Both the position numbers and the translations under genes were made by a program. This document shows, one piece after another, positions 29,346 to 42,199 of a DNA stretch of 64,000 nucleotides. This stretch comes from Prorocentrum cordatum (Eukaryota > Sar > Dinophyceae > Prorocentrales > Prorocentraceae). The notes beneath the pieces are model-generated. The model was not told the DNA's origin. It searched no databases and saw only the letters and a list, made by a program, of their open reading frames with translations. Position 1 is the first letter of the stretch, and each line of letters begins with the position of its first letter. The stretch covers positions 52,501 through 116,500 of the forward strand of contig CAUYUJ010014559.1 of NCBI GenBank assembly GCA_963575745.1, written 5' to 3'.

Positions 29346-30060
29346 GACCAGTGTAAACCCAAGGCGGACCAACGATGTTGCAATAAACCCTCCCCCCAGG
29401 TTTCCTCCCCATAGCTCCCTAGAAGAGTTTGTTTTCATTGCAGGAAGTGGCCTACTGTAAAACAACCGTCGGAAGAATTCTGACAACGAAAATATGTCAC
29501 TCCCCGAGGCTTCTAAACCTCGCCAAGACAAGGAACGGACAATGCAACACCAGATTAGCCCTATTGGATTCGGGCGCCCCTCAATTTCAAATCAGTCGAA
29601 CATGTAAGACCGTACTAGAACACCCTCCCTGGGACGTCACCGCCGCGAATCAACGTGATTTTAACATCTTGAAGCAGTCCTGAACCGTGACAGAAACACA
29701 TGTCATTGGACTTCAACTCCGCGAATCTACTTGGCTGTGGCCCCTTGACATTCCTGCATCGTGTCAGAACGCCAGTCCTGGTACTTCAACCCTGTGAATC
29801 CTGAAACTGCTATACGCCTTCCGTGCGTCGCTCAGGCGAGAGCAACATTGTGAAAAGGAGCAAGCCTCCATCCAAAACTTTCAATGCGAATGTGTACGAC
29901 ACCAACGCGAGAACTCCATGTTGAAATCGACCCTCTCTCCGTATTCGGAGCAGCTGTAAATATTTGAGACGGTTGTGCGCGGCTCTATGGCAAGAGCTCC
30001 ATGTTGAAAACGGCCCGCCTTCCATCCACGAAGCAATCCCAAATTTCGAGCTGCAGGTCT
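29310..30060. repeat. Duplicated block, copy 1
   Basis: Resembles 30860-31420. Both follow a GGA-rich tract, contain CCAGTGT-AACC, then GCGATGTTG/ACGATGTTG, ACTTCA-CCGC-GAATC/AGATCAACGT, TTGAACCGTG, and end in repeats of about 75-80 bp with CATGTTGAAAACGGCCCGCC / TTCCATCC. No gene is evident. Confidence 0.6.
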
Positions 30061-30489
30061 CTGCACCCGACGTCGCGACCGTTTCGAGGCGGCCTCCCCT
30101 GCAGACCCGCCCCGTTCTCCCGAGCCGGGTCTTCGTGCTGTATGGTTTTGCTGTAAAGTTTTCCGAGCCGGCTTTCCGTGCTGAATCGGAAAGTGGTCCG
30201 CGAGGGTTGAGTTTAACATAACACAGTTTGTCTAACATTTTGTTGGTCGCATGCATGGCTTCTCTTTCTAGCTCGGGCCTTTGACTTTCCCAACTGCCCC
30301 AACCTCGGCCACGAGGGGCCTCATGGACGGTCAGGAACGGCGGAGCAAAGTCGAACACCTACGAAGTCGAACCTCGCCCCTGCCTCATCCCCTCGCTCTT
30401 ACTTCTGGCAGCCCGCCACGCAAGGTCCAGCGCGACGCTCCGTTGTGGCAACTGACTGCGCTGGCCGCTGGTACAGGCGCCCGAGGGTT
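30061..30489. other. No gene seen
   Basis: Minus-strand frames are open here but have no recognisable domain. Confidence 0.35.
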
Positions 30490-30860
30490 GGAGAAGGGAA
30501 GGAGGCAAACAAAGAGGAGGATGATCAGGGGGACGATGGGAAAAGGAGGAAGAAGAGTAGGAGAAGGAACAACAGGAACAGGAACTGGAAAAGGAAGAGA
30601 AGGATGAACAGGAGGAGGGGTAGTATGATGAGGAGGAGGAGCATGTGAAGGAGGGTTCTAGGTATGCGGTGTCAGAAGGGTGAGGAGAAGGGAAGGAAGA
30701 AGGAGGAGGAGGAGACACAGAAGGAGGAGCATGAGGAGGAGGAGGAAGAGGAAAAGGAGCAGGGAAGATGGAGGCGAGGGGTGGAAGAGGTGGATACGGA
30801 GGGAAACGGGGGGGAGCGCTGGATCGTTATAGGGCGTGGTTGGGAGGAGGGGGGCAGGGA
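30490..30860. repeat. GGA/GAG-rich tract
   Basis: Purine-rich simple sequence that leads into the second copy of the duplicated block. Confidence 0.85.
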
Positions 30861-31420
30861 GCAGGAGGATGGAGAGGAGGAGGGGAATCACCAGTGTCAA
30901 CCTAAGACCCATCAGCGATGTTGGAATTCACCCTCCTTCCAAGCGTCCTCTTCATAGGCACCTACACGGATTCCTTTGAGTGCCCCGTTGGGAGACAACC
31001 GTTTGAAGATCCTGAAGTGTGCCAAATCCCGCTCCTTGGACCCACACTCACGAGTCAACCTGAGTGCTGTCTTGACAATCTTGAACCGTGCCAGGACACC
31101 ACTCTTGGGACTTCACCACCGCAGATCAACGTACCTGTTGCGCCCAGTCCCGGATTGAAAACCACATTTTGAAACGGAGTCTTGCAAATGGCTCATATGA
31201 ATCATGTGCGTGGCGCTAAGGCGAGTGCTACATTTTGAATCCACCCGCCCTCAATTCGTGTGCGCGGGGATGTTCCGAACGCCACGTTTTGAAAACCAGC
31301 CGCCCTCCATCCGTGTTCTCGTTATTTTTTAAGACGAGTGCATACGGCGGTAATGCGAGAGCCGCATTTTGGAAACGACCCGCCCTCGATCTGCGAAGCT
31401 GCTGCCACTTGTTCAGCTTC
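30860..31420. repeat. Duplicated block, copy 2
   Basis: See 29310-30060. The end repeats (starting near 31215, 31286 and 31366) carry CATTTTGGAAACGACCCGCC / CTCGATC. A single related unit also occurs near 43820-43910. Confidence 0.6.
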
Positions 31421-32087
31421 AGAACCATAACTGGTCAGGAAATCTCAGGCGAAACGCCCGGCCTGCCCCTCCGACGGGCTTCGGGCTGCGACCGGGAGAA
31501 ACATTGATAAGGAAACAGAGCGGACCCCTCCATCCGTAGAGATTTTGCCCACACTTGTAATCAGATGCGACAACACAGCTTTGCGAAGGAGCCGTCCTCG
31601 ACCCGTGCAGCCTTTGCCCAATGTTCGCTATTCTCATCATCGTGTCTACCGTTGTTGGCGTCGCCATGGTACCGCGCCCGCTCAACTCACCGAGTCGCAC
31701 TGACGTGACCGCTGGGAAGTGTCCAGCGGTCAGGGCCTTTGCGGCCGCGCCGGTCGCGCCGCATTAGCTGGCCGCTGCGCGCGCGAGCATGCGCAGGTTA
31801 GTGCGGCCGCAGAGATGCACCAGCCAACGCCTCGCACTCATCGCAAGCGCCGTCGCCTGGGTTTTGCAAACCAAGATGCGGGTGGGTGGGTGGGGTGATT
31901 GCGCTAGCAATGGGGTCGACAATTCACTGCGGACTTTTGTGTGAATTCTCTAGATTCACCCCCCGCCCCCTGGATTATCGACCCCCTTTGCGTATTGCAA
32001 TTTTCAGATGGTTCTGCCCAATCGACCACCCTGAATATGAACTCGCACCATCCTCATCAGTTTTCGAAAATCCCTGACAACACCTGG

Positions 32088-34517
32088 GACGAAGTGTACA
32101 CGCGCGCGTGGTCGCGCGCGCGTGCCTAATTCCTTCAACAACCATTAGTTTCGTGAGGGGTTCAAAGTCGAGTGTTCTAAAAACGTTCAGAACATATGGT
32201 TTCGTAGCATGAATTTTCAAAACAAGTTTGCGCGCGTTGTCTTGCAACGTTTTTTATAATAAAAAACAGAATTGTTTCCATCATCTTGATAAAATGCCAC
32301 CAAACGGGCTTCGCGCGCGCATGTCGAAATCGTTCGAGCGCCCTTGCGCGCGTGCCGTTGCGAGAACCCATCGCAACAAACCAGACGAAGTGCGCGCGCA
32401 CGTCGTCGCGCGCGCATGCCAGAATCCGTCATGCTTTCGGTTCCGCAACGAGTGCGTAAACGAGCTTGCAACAACATTGCAAACGCATGGCTTTGCAGCG
32501 TCAGTTTCAAAAGCGCGCGCTCGTGCTCGCGAGTATTCTTAAGGCAGGCGCAGGTGCTTCGACATTTTCGTGAAATTGTGCCACGCGGGCCTCCTGGTGC
32601 CACACGCCGACATCATTCGCGCGACCATGCGCGCGTGATGGGGGGGGGCGCGATCCGCGTTGAATGATGCCGGGTGGGCCACTCCCGCGCTTCGGCCGCG
32701 CGCGCGTCGTCGTCGTCGGCGCGACCGGCACGCGCGCCCGCGCTGCCCGCGCCGTCGTCGCTGTCGACGTCACCGCCAACATCGCCGCTGTCAGCGTCGC
32801 GTCTACCGTCGTCGGCGTTGCCGTGATTCCGCGCCCGCCCAAGTCGCCGACTCGCACTGAGGTGCCCGCTGGGGCGCGCCCAGCGGTCAGCGCCGCCGCG
32901 GCCGCGTCGGTCGCGCCAAAGTTGTCGCGGCCTCTGCGCGCGCGTGAATGCGTCGGCGCGGTCAGCATCGTCGCCAGCGTCGCTGCTATCATCGTCGCGT
33001 CTACCGCCGCCGACGTCGTCAAGGTGCCGCGCCCGTCCTAGTCGCCGACTCGCGCTGATGCGCCCGCTGGGAAGTGGGCGGCGGTCAGCGCCACTGCGGC
33101 CGCGCGGGCCGCGCCGAGCTAGGCGGCCGCCGCGCGCGCGGGCGCGCGCGGGCTGGCGCGGCCGCCGAGATGCACCAGCCACAGCCAAGCGCTCATCGCA
33201 ATCGCCGCCGCGTGGGTTTTTTCGCGCCAAGTTTCGGGCGGGCGGGCGGGGTGCCCGCGCGAGCGGTGGGGGTTGTCAAGCGCGGCGCAGAGTGGCCATT
33301 CTCCTTTCCAGCGAGAGAATAGAATCTACCCCGCCCCCCCCCCCCTCCCCCCCCCCTTCCCCTTCCCGCCACGGCATTCTCCCTTTCTTTTTTTCGCATT
33401 GCAAGGTAATCAGATTCTACTCCATCGCCAATCTCACATAGGCGGCGCCCGCCCCCCCCCCCCTCCCCCGCTCCCCCCGCAAAAAGATTCGCGCGCGCGC
33501 TCGCTTGCCAAACGCGCACTTGTCAAGAACCTCATGCGAGACATATGGGGCGAAGTGCGCGCGCGCAGTCGCGCGCGCGCGACGAAAGCTCACTTGAATG
33601 AATTAACCTTCGGTCCCGCGAGGATTTCAATATCGAGCGCCCGAAAATTCACGCATGAACCCAAGAAGAACAAGCAAGTTCGCGCGCGCGCGTTCTTGCG
33701 GATGCTAACGGATGCCATGGTTTCCCACATCTTCAAAACAATAAATGCGACCAAGCGGGTTTCCCGCGCGCGTGTCGGAATTCCGCGAGCGCCCCTGCGC
33801 GCGCGGCGCCGCGATAATCCCGTGCGAAACATGGGGCGATGCGCGCGCGCTGCGTCGCGCGCGCGCCGAATTCCGTCGCGACCTGCTGAGGTTCCCAATC
33901 GATTTCAATACCGAGTGTCCGAATAACAAACGCAGGAACAAAGCGCGCTCGCAACCCTGCGAAATCTGAAGGCAACTATTTTTTTCTCAGCGTGGCTATG
34001 CCATTCTGCCAAACGGGCCTCTGGCGCCGCGCGCCGACATCATTCGCGCGCCCTTGCGCCCGTGCAGGGGGGGGGGGGGGGCGATCCGCGTCATATAAGA
34101 ACGCGTGGAAGTCTTTCTTGAATCCTCATCGCTGGCGCGAGGGCGCCGTCGTCGCCGTCGGCGCGATCGGCGTCGACGCCCGCGCTGGCCTTGCCTTCGT
34201 AGTTGCCAACTTCGTCACCGGCATCGCTAGCGTCATCTTCGCGTCCACCGCCGTCGACTCTGCCACGGCGGCGCGCCCGCCCAAGTCGCCGACTCGCACT
34301 GAGGTGCCCGCTGGGATGCGCCCGGCGGTCAGCGCCACCGCGGCCGCGTCGGCCGCGCCAAACTAGTTGGCCGCTGCGCGCTTAGGTTACCGCGGCCGCA
34401 GGGGTGCACCAGCCAACGCCCGGCGCCCATCGCAATTGTCACCGCGCCGGTTGTTCCGACCAGGTTGCGCGTGGATGGGTGGGAGGTTTTCCAGAGCATG
34501 GGAACTCAATTGCACCA

Positions 34518-34552
<35 letters not shown>

Positions 34553-34788
34553 AAACTGAGGATGGACTCCACCGCCGCCCCGAGGCCGGAATTCGCCGCC
34601 CCCTCTTTTGCAATTTTATTTGCATGTGATTCTGCCCCGTTGTCCATCTTAGATTTCAACTCGCACCGCCCCAGCCGAGTCGGCGTCGACCCCCCGCAAT
34701 CTTGTTAAACAGAAAGGAAAGAAGCGATGCGCGCGCACTCGCTTATCAAGAACCAACAGTTTTCAAACATCAATTACAACAGAAGAGA

Positions 34789-34832
<44 letters not shown>

Positions 34833-36155
34833 TATATATATATATACACGAAGTGCACGCGCGCGCGTTGCCGCGCGCGCGTTCCAACATCCTTCAACAC
34901 TCATATTGCGCAAGGATTTCAACGTCGAGTGTCCAAGACACATATAGACACATTGGGTTTCGAAGCGCGGGCTTTTCACAAGAAAAAGAAAAGCATGCCC
35001 GCGCGTGCGCATCGTCGAGCAAGTCCATGGGTCTTCTTTCCGTTGTCGCAAATTTTTTACCACGCGGGCCTCGCGGGCGCGCGCGCCGAAACCGTTCGAA
35101 CACCCTCGCGCGCGCGCCGTCGCGAGAATCTCTTCTGCAAAGCATGAGACAGAGTGCGCTCGCGTCGTCGCGCGCGCGTGCTGGAGTTTGTCAAATACCT
35201 TCGGCTTCGTAGCTAGTCAAATCCAAATGTCCAGAAACACATGCATCAACACTTGTTTTCGCAACATCAGTATTCTACAAACAAAAAAGCGCGCCTTCGC
35301 GCCCTCGCGGATTCTTTGGACAATCATAAGTTGTTCAGCTTTTACATGGAATTCTGCCGAGCGGGCCTCTGGCGCCGCGCGCCGAAATAATTCGCGCGCC
35401 CTGGCGTGCGTGCTGGGGGGGGGGGGGATAATGCCGCGCGGGCCACTCTCCGCACGTCGGCCGCGCCGTCGTCGTTGTCAACGTCGCCGCCAGCGTCGCC
35501 ATTCTCATAGTCGCGCCTACCGTTGTCGACGTTGCCATCATGCTGCGCCCGCCAGTCGCCGACTCGCACTGAGGTGCCCGTTGGGGTGTGCCCAGCGGTC
35601 AGCGCCGCCGCGGCCATCGGTCGCCCCGGGCTTGCTGGCCGCCGCGCGCGCGCGGGTTGGCGCGGCCGCAGACGTGCACCAGCCAACGTCAAGCGGTCAT
35701 CGCAATCGCGGTCGCGTGGGTTTTGCAAACCAAGTTGCGGGGGGGCGGAGGGGGGGGGGGTGTGTTTGCGCGAGGAGCGGGGGCGGTCACGGCGCATCGC
35801 AGTCAATTGCATCGCACAAGTTGCTTCGCATGGGCTGCGTCGCGTGAACTGCGCCACATAGATTGTGCAGCGCAGATTGCGCCGCGCAGATGTGTGCGCC
35901 TGCGCCCCAGGCGGCGGGATTTTTATCGCCCCCTTTTCTGGTGTCGCATGTTACATATGATTCTGCCCCATCGTCCATCCGAAATGCGAATTCACACCGT
36001 CCCAGGGAGGGCGGTATCCGCCTCCCACCGCCACCCTTTGCAACAGCCGACTATGCGCGCGCACGCTTTTACTTTTTTTTCTGTTTCCAAGAATCCTTTG
36101 CAACAGAAAAACATGACGAAATGCACGCGCGCGCGTCGTCGCGCGCGCATGCCGA
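32088..36155. repeat. Recurrent CGCGCGCG palindromes
   Basis: Inside the 1.25-kb repeat, a GAAGTGCACGCGCGCG-NNN-CGCGCGCGC structure recurs near 32088-32130, 32387-32424, 33551-33585, 33829-33870, 34849-34890, 35150-35185 and 36117-36155. Alternating CG can form hairpins or Z-DNA. Confidence 0.8.
35790..35895. repeat. Degenerate repeat of about 20 bp (GATTGCACCACATAG type), block 1
   Basis: Repeats of TTGCATCGCACAAG / TTGTGCAGCGCAGA type. The same type returns at 37040-37330. Confidence 0.65.
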
Positions 36156-37039
36156 TATCCTTCAAAACCCGCGGATCCGTAGGGGCTTCGGATGTGTGTA
36201 AGAAAATATGATAGACAGGGTTTCGCCACACGCATTTTCAACAACAGTATTTGCGCGCGCGTTCTTGCGATTTTTCCAGAAAGGCCGTGATTTTTGCTTC
36301 GGCAATTTCAAAAATTGCTACCAACGGGTGTCACGCGCGCGTCGAAGTCGTTCGAACGCCCTCGCGCGCATGCCGAAATCCGTCACACACTTTTTTGGTT
36401 TCGTAGCGAATTCAAGCCCGAATGTTTTAAGCGGTGCTTTAAACAACAAGCAAGTGGTTTCGCAGCATGTGTTTTCACAATGGCGTGCGCTCGCGCTCTG
36501 GCGAATTTTGAAGACAACCATATGCCTTTCAAGTGCGTCCTCGTTCCCATTGTCTGCTTTGGCGCCGCATGACGAAATCATTCGCACGCCCTTGCGCGCG
36601 TGCTGAGGCGTGGGCACGATCCGCGTCAAATAGAACCATGCGGTCCACCCTCGCGAGCCGGCCGCGCGCGCATGTCGAATTTCTTTTCAACAAATTCATC
36701 ACCACCGTGAGGACGCCGTCATCGTCGTCGGCGTGATCAGCATCGTTGCCCGCACTGGCCGCGCCGCCAACATGGCCACCAGCATCGTTACGATCAGCAT
36801 CGTGTCTACCAGTTCCGGCGTTGCCATGATCCCGCGCCCGCCCAAGTCGCCGACTAGCATTGAAGGGTCCGCTGGGGTGTGCCTAGCGGTCAGCGCCGCC
36901 GCGGCCGCGTCGGTCGCGCCAAACTAGCTGGCCGCTGCGCGCGCGTGCTCGCGCTGGCGCGGCCGCATATATGCACTAACCAACGTGGGTGGGATGTTTG
37001 CAAGAACATGGGATGTGTCAGCCCTTTTGTAACTATCAA

Positions 37040-37330
37040 CTACACAACATAAATCCCGCCACATCGATTGCACCACATAGCTTGCACGACACTGATTGCA
37101 CCTCATGGATTGTACTGCGTATTTCATTTCCGCATCTGACCAACATACATTGCATCACATCGATTGCCCAATAGAAGGCGCAAGGCAGATACCGCACGAC
37201 GTGTACGTCACACAACATATCGCAGCATTCAGGTTGCATTACGCACGTTGCGCCGCGTTAGTTGCACCACGTGCATTTCACATCCGATTGTGCTCGACAT
37301 ATATTGCACAGTCTATAGTGCTAGAAACAC
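37040..37330. repeat. Degenerate repeat of about 20 bp, block 2
   Basis: Repeats such as ACATCGATTGCACCACATAG and ACATACATTGCATCACATCG. Confidence 0.75.
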
Positions 37331-37449
37331 AGTGTTTTGGGCCCGCCCTGGCTACCCCCCCTAACGTGGACTACCCACCCAACGTAGCTCGGACCTCGGT
37401 GACACCGAGCCCGGCCCGCACGGAATGGGCGTGACACATGTATTCTGGC

Positions 37450-38420
37450 GACACGCTTGTCTCGGAATGATGCTCCAGGTTGTGCGTGGGCCACATCTCT
37501 GATTTAAAATGTTGCTGCCGCCTAGGCGTCAGCGACATCCTTCATTGAGCGCGTTGTTTCGCCTGTGCGTGAGCCGCATCTCTGATTGAAAACGCAACTG
37601 CCGCTTAGGCGCCAGCGACATCCTTCATTGAGAACGTCGTTCTCGCTTTGGCGCCCTCAAAGATCTGATTGAAAGTGCTGCTGACGCCTCGGCGCTGGCG
37701 ACATCCTTCGTTGATCGTGCCCTTCTCGCCTTGACGCTGGCCAGATCATGAGTTGAAGATGTGGCTGTCGCCGAGGCGCCGGCGACATCCTTCATTCAGC
37801 ATGTCGATCTCGCCTTGGCTCAGGCCACATGTCTGATTGAACATGTTACTGTTGCCTCGGCGCCGACGACATTCTTCATTGAGCATGTCGTTGTCGCTGT
37901 GGCGCCTGTCACATGTCTGACGGAAAATGCTGCTGTCGCTCAGGCGGCAGCTACATCTTTCATTGAGCATCGTTCTCGCTGTGGCGCCGGTCGCATGTCT
38001 GATGAACAATGTCGCTGTCGCCCAGGCGCTGGCCACATCTTTCACTGAGCATGTCGTTCTCGCTGCGGCACCGGCCACATCTGATTGGAAATGCTGCTTT
38101 CGCCTATGCGCCGGCCGCAGGCATGTTTGCGATATTGTTCTCGCCTCAACGCGGGCCGCACTCTTGACTCGGAATGCTGTTTTCGCCCACGTCCTGGGCG
38201 CTGGCCGCGCGCATGATTGCGATTGTTGTTCTCGCCTCAGCGCGGGCTGTGCTTTCGTTTCGGAATGCTGCTCTCGCCTGGCGCCGGCCAACCATATGAT
38301 TGCGAATATTGTGCTGCCGCTTCGGCGCTGGTCGCACCCTTGATTGCGGATGCCCTTCTCGCCTGGGGCGCCTACCACATCTTGATTGCGAGCGCCATTC
38401 GCGTCGCAGGGGAAGACGCA
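37450..38420. repeat. 42-bp repeat array (83-84 bp dimers), left block
   Basis: Alternating half-units, one with CTGATTGAAAATGCTGCTGTCGCC, the other with CATCCTTCATTGAGCATGTCG. CTGATT landmarks at 37499, 37582 and 37665 give 83 bp. The half-unit matches the 42-bp repeat at 42200-42860. Confidence 0.85.
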
Positions 38421-38499
38421 GCCTCGCAAGCTTGTGGGCTGCGCAAACTTCTGGATCGCTGCCCCATCCGCGGCCAGTTTGGTGCCAAGGTGCCGCTTG

Positions 38500-41400
38500 G
38501 ATTAGTTCGCGTTGTGAGATTGGTTATCGTTATGTTGGTCACGTTGGTGCTGCTGGTGACGCTGATAGTGCTGCGCATGGTGTTGCTTATTTCCGTCGTG
38601 CTGGTCACAGTGGTGCGGCTTCCAGCGATGCTCATTACAGTGGTACTCCTCGCTGCAGTTGTGTTGGTGCTCGTAGTGATGTTGTCGCAGTGGTGCTGCT
38701 GATGGCGCCGGTAGCGCTATGTGGTGTGTTGCATCTTCCTTACGTTCTGGTCACACTGTTGCTGCTGCTTCGCGGAAGGCTGCTGTCTCTGGTGATGCTT
38801 GTCACGCTGGTTTTGTTTGTTGCGCTTGGGCTGGTGAACGTAGTAGTACTGTTTCCCGCCGTGCTGGTCACAGTGGTGCTGCTGGTGGCGATTGCAGTGT
38901 TACGCGCAGTGTTGCTGCTTCCCGTCCTGCTGGTCACACTGGCGCTGCTGGTGGCAATCGTGCTGCTGCGCTTGGTGCAGCTGGTTCCCGTCGTGCTGGT
39001 CATAGTGGTACTGCTTGTTACGCTTGTGCTGCTGGTTACCGTTGTGTTGGTCACACAGTTGCTGCTGGTTGCGCTCGCGTTGGGGCGCGTGGTTTTGCGG
39101 TTTCCTGTCGTGTTGGTCGTGCTGGTGGTGCTGGTGGCGCTAGTGGTGCTGCGCTTGGCGCTGCTTTTTCCCGTCGTGTTCGCCACAACGCTAAATATTG
39201 TGGCGCTGGTGTTGCTGTCCGTGATGTTGCTTGCTGTCGTTACGGTCACAGAGGTGCCACCAGTGGCGCTAAAATCGGTCGCATTATTGCAGTCCTGCTA
39301 GTGGCATTCGCGCTGGTGGTGAAGCTGCTGGTTCCTGTCGGGCTGGTCGCACTGGTGGTGCTGCTAGTTTTTCTCGTGTTACTGACAGAGTCACTGCTGG
39401 TGGTGCTGGTGCTGCTACGAGTGGTGGTGGTGTTTCTTGTCGTGCTGGTCGCAGTGGAATGTGCTCGTTGCGCTTGCACTTCTCCTGCTGCACGCTTGAC
39501 GCGTGGCGGCCCGCAGCTGCAGCGGGCAAGGGCGACGCTGACAGCGCGGCAGCCGCTGGACGCCCTGGACGACGACGGTGGGAGGGCGCCGCTCATGGGC
39601 CGCTGTTGGCCAGGTTCGGCGCCGCTGGTGGCCGGGCAGGGCACTGGTGTTGGGCGCTGGATCTGCTAGTTGGGACGGGCAGCAGCAAGCGGCGGGCGCT
39701 GACGGAGGGCCCACGACGAGCCATTACACCGTCTTCGCTCTCGCCGTGGCGGTCCTGGGTACCGCTCTGCTGCTATGATAGGCCTTGGCTGGCACAACCC
39801 TGCCCCCTGTGAGCGACCGCCGTTCGGGCTTGGGCAGATCAGCAGTTACTGCCGGGGCGGGGCTCGCACCTCCCAGCCAAGCTTCGCACGGACGGACTGC
39901 GCATATTTGTCTGGGCGCACCAGTATCCAGTGCAAAATCGAAAGATCCGGGCCGTGACGCTTTGCGCTGGGGCGAGGGAACGCTTTTCCCCTCGCCGGCA
40001 TCCCTGGGGTGGGGTGCTCGCGCAATCCAGCGCGCATCGCCTGGCGCTGCTGGTTCGCGTCGTGCTCGATCTGGTGGAACTGCTGGTGGTTTTTGTGCTG
40101 CCTTGCGTGGCGCAGTTGCTTCCGGTCGTGCTCGTCGCAATGGTGTCGCTGGCGGCGCTCGTGTTGCTGCGCTTGGCGCCGCTGCTCGCCGACGTGTTCG
40201 TTGCTGTGGTGGTGCTGGCGGCGTTTATGCTGCTGCGGGTGTCGTTGCTGCTCCTCTTTGCCCTCGTCATACTGGAGCTGTTCGGGTCGCTCGTGGTGCT
40301 GCGCGTGGTTGTGATGTTTGCTGCCATGCGGGCCGTAGAGCTAGTACTGGCGTCGTTTTTGCTACTGCTGCTCTCAGCACTGCTGGTATCGGCGCCGATG
40401 CTGCTGTAGTGCTCGTCGCGGTAGTTCTTCTGGTTGCGCTAGAGGTGGTGCGCGTCGTACCATTGGTTCCCAGTGTGCGGGTCAAGGTGGTGTTGCTGGT
40501 TGCTGGGGCTGCTGCGTGTCGTGCTGCTGCTTCTCGCGGTGCTCGTCACAGTGGTGCTGCAGGTGGCTCCGTTGCTGGCGGCGCTGGTGTTGCTTGCGAC
40601 ACTGATGCTGGCGGCGTTGATGCTGCGCGTGGTGTTGCTGTTTCCGACAGTTTTTGGTGGAGTGGCACTGCAGGTGGCACTCTGGTTGCTGCCTTTGTCT
40701 TGCTACTCGCAGTTGTGCTGCTGGTGGCGACTGCTGCTGCTGCTGCTGGCGATGCTGCTTCCTGTCGGGCCGGTCATCGTGTAACTGCTCGTTTCGCTCG
40801 TGTTGCTGACCGACGCGTCGCGGGCCGTCGTGCGCATCTCCGCCAGGCCGCGTGGACTGCAGTGCGAGGGGCGAGCAGCCGGCTCCTGTGGGACAGGCTG
40901 TGGGCTGTGCCCTGGGGCGCCCTCGGTGCCCAGCGCAAAATCGAACGAGTTGGGCCGTGACGCTTTGCGCTGGGGCGATCGCGCTTCCCCCCTCGCCGGC
41001 TTCGCCGGTGGGGGGATGGGAACGCTCGCGCAGTCCAGCGCGAATCGTCTGGTGCTGCTGGTTCCCGTCGTGCTCGGTCTGGTGGAACTGCTGGTGGCGT
41101 TGGTGCTGCTTGCGCGTGTGATGCTGATGGCTGGACATTGCGCTGGTGCTAGGCGTTGGAGCTGCTGTCCGGGCTGGGCAGTGGCAGGCGGAGGGCGCTG
41201 ACGGCGGGCCCACGACGAGTCACTACCCAGTCCCCGCGCTCGCCCTGGCGCTCCTGGTTAGCGCTGCTACTGTAGGCCCCGGCTAGCACAACCCGTTCCC
41301 TGGGAGCGACCACCGTTCGGGCTTGACCGAGCAGCAGTTGCTCCTGTTGTGTGGTTCGCAAAATTCTGCGCAGACGGATTGCGCATTTCTGCTTTGGGGC

Positions 41401-42180
41401 GCCCCGGTCCCCATCTCAGAATCGAACGATCTGAGCCATGACGCTGTGCGCTGGAGTGAACGCCTCCCCCCCCCCGCTGGTCTGGCCTGGGGAGGGGTGG
41501 GGGCGCTCGCGCAGTCCAGCGCGAATCGCCTGGCGCTGCTAGTTCCCGTCGTGCTCGTTCTAGTGGAACAGCTGGTGGCGTTTGTGTTGCTGCGCGTGGT
41601 GTTGCTGCTAACCGTCGCGCTGATTACAGTAGTGCTTTGCATAGTGCCTGTATTGGCGCGTGTCGTGCTGCTGGATCCTGTCGTGCGCGTCACGGCGGTG
41701 CTGCTCCTCGCGCGTGTGTTGGTGCGTGTAATGTTGCTGTTTTTCGTCGTGCTGGTCACACTGGTACTGCTGGTTGCGTTTAAGTTGCTTCGCGTGGCGT
41801 TGCTGCTCCCAGCCGTGTTCGTCACAGTGGCGCTGCAGGTGACGCTGGTGCTGCTGCGTTTGGTGCTGCTGTTTGCTGTCGTTGTGGTCACAATGTTGCT
41901 GCTGGTGGCGTTTGTACTGTGTCGCGTGGTGCTGCTGCTCCATTCCCCGTCGTGGTCGTCATATTGGTGCTGCACGTGTCGTTGGTGTGGGTGCGCGTGC
42001 TGGTGGTGCTGTTTGGCTGTCGCGTTGGTCAGAGAGTTAATTGCTGGAGTCACTTGTGTGGCTTGCGCTACTATTTCTGCTGTCGTTGGCGTTGGTGTTG
42101 TTGATGCTGCGCGTGGTGCTGCTGTTTGTGGCGCTGCTCGTCGCAGTGGTGCTGCTGCTTGCGCTAGAGTCAGTGCGCGT
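38500..42180. repeat. 66-bp repeat array with larger duplications
   Basis: Units of about 66 bp (CCCGTCGTGCTGGTCACAGT then GGTGCTGCTGGTGGCG and a GTGTTGCTGCGCGTGGTG part). The plus strand reads as 22-residue hydrophobic Val/Leu units; the minus strand reads as Ser/Thr/Asn units. Non-array blocks of about 330-400 bp near 39690-40090 and 41190-41590, plus a shorter one near 40885-41100, are copies of each other (CCCACGACGAG, GACGGACTGCGCAT, GTGACGCTTTGCGCTGG, CGCTCGCGCAGTCCAGCGCG). The array therefore grew by duplication of units over 1 kb. Confidence 0.85.
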
Positions 42181-42199
42181 GTTCAGTGGGACACCTCGC

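Larger units (their letters stand above)
31610..37000. repeat. Higher-order tandem repeat of about 1.25 kb
   Basis: A landmark segment (CGCCCGCCCAAGTCGCCGAC, then GAGGTGCCCGCTGGGG and AGCGGTCAGCGCC) occurs near 31673, 32832, 33029, 34268, 35544 and 36833. Except for the short 197-bp internal step, the spacing is 1.16-1.29 kb. Each unit then has CTGGCCGCTGCGCGCGCG, GTGCACCAGCCAACG, a G-run, a segment with short simple repeats, CG-rich palindromes, and GACATCATTCGCGCGCCCTTGCGCG. (CT)n at 34519-34549, (GA)n at 34784-34829 and C-runs near 33330-33360 lie inside. No gene is supported. Confidence 0.85.
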
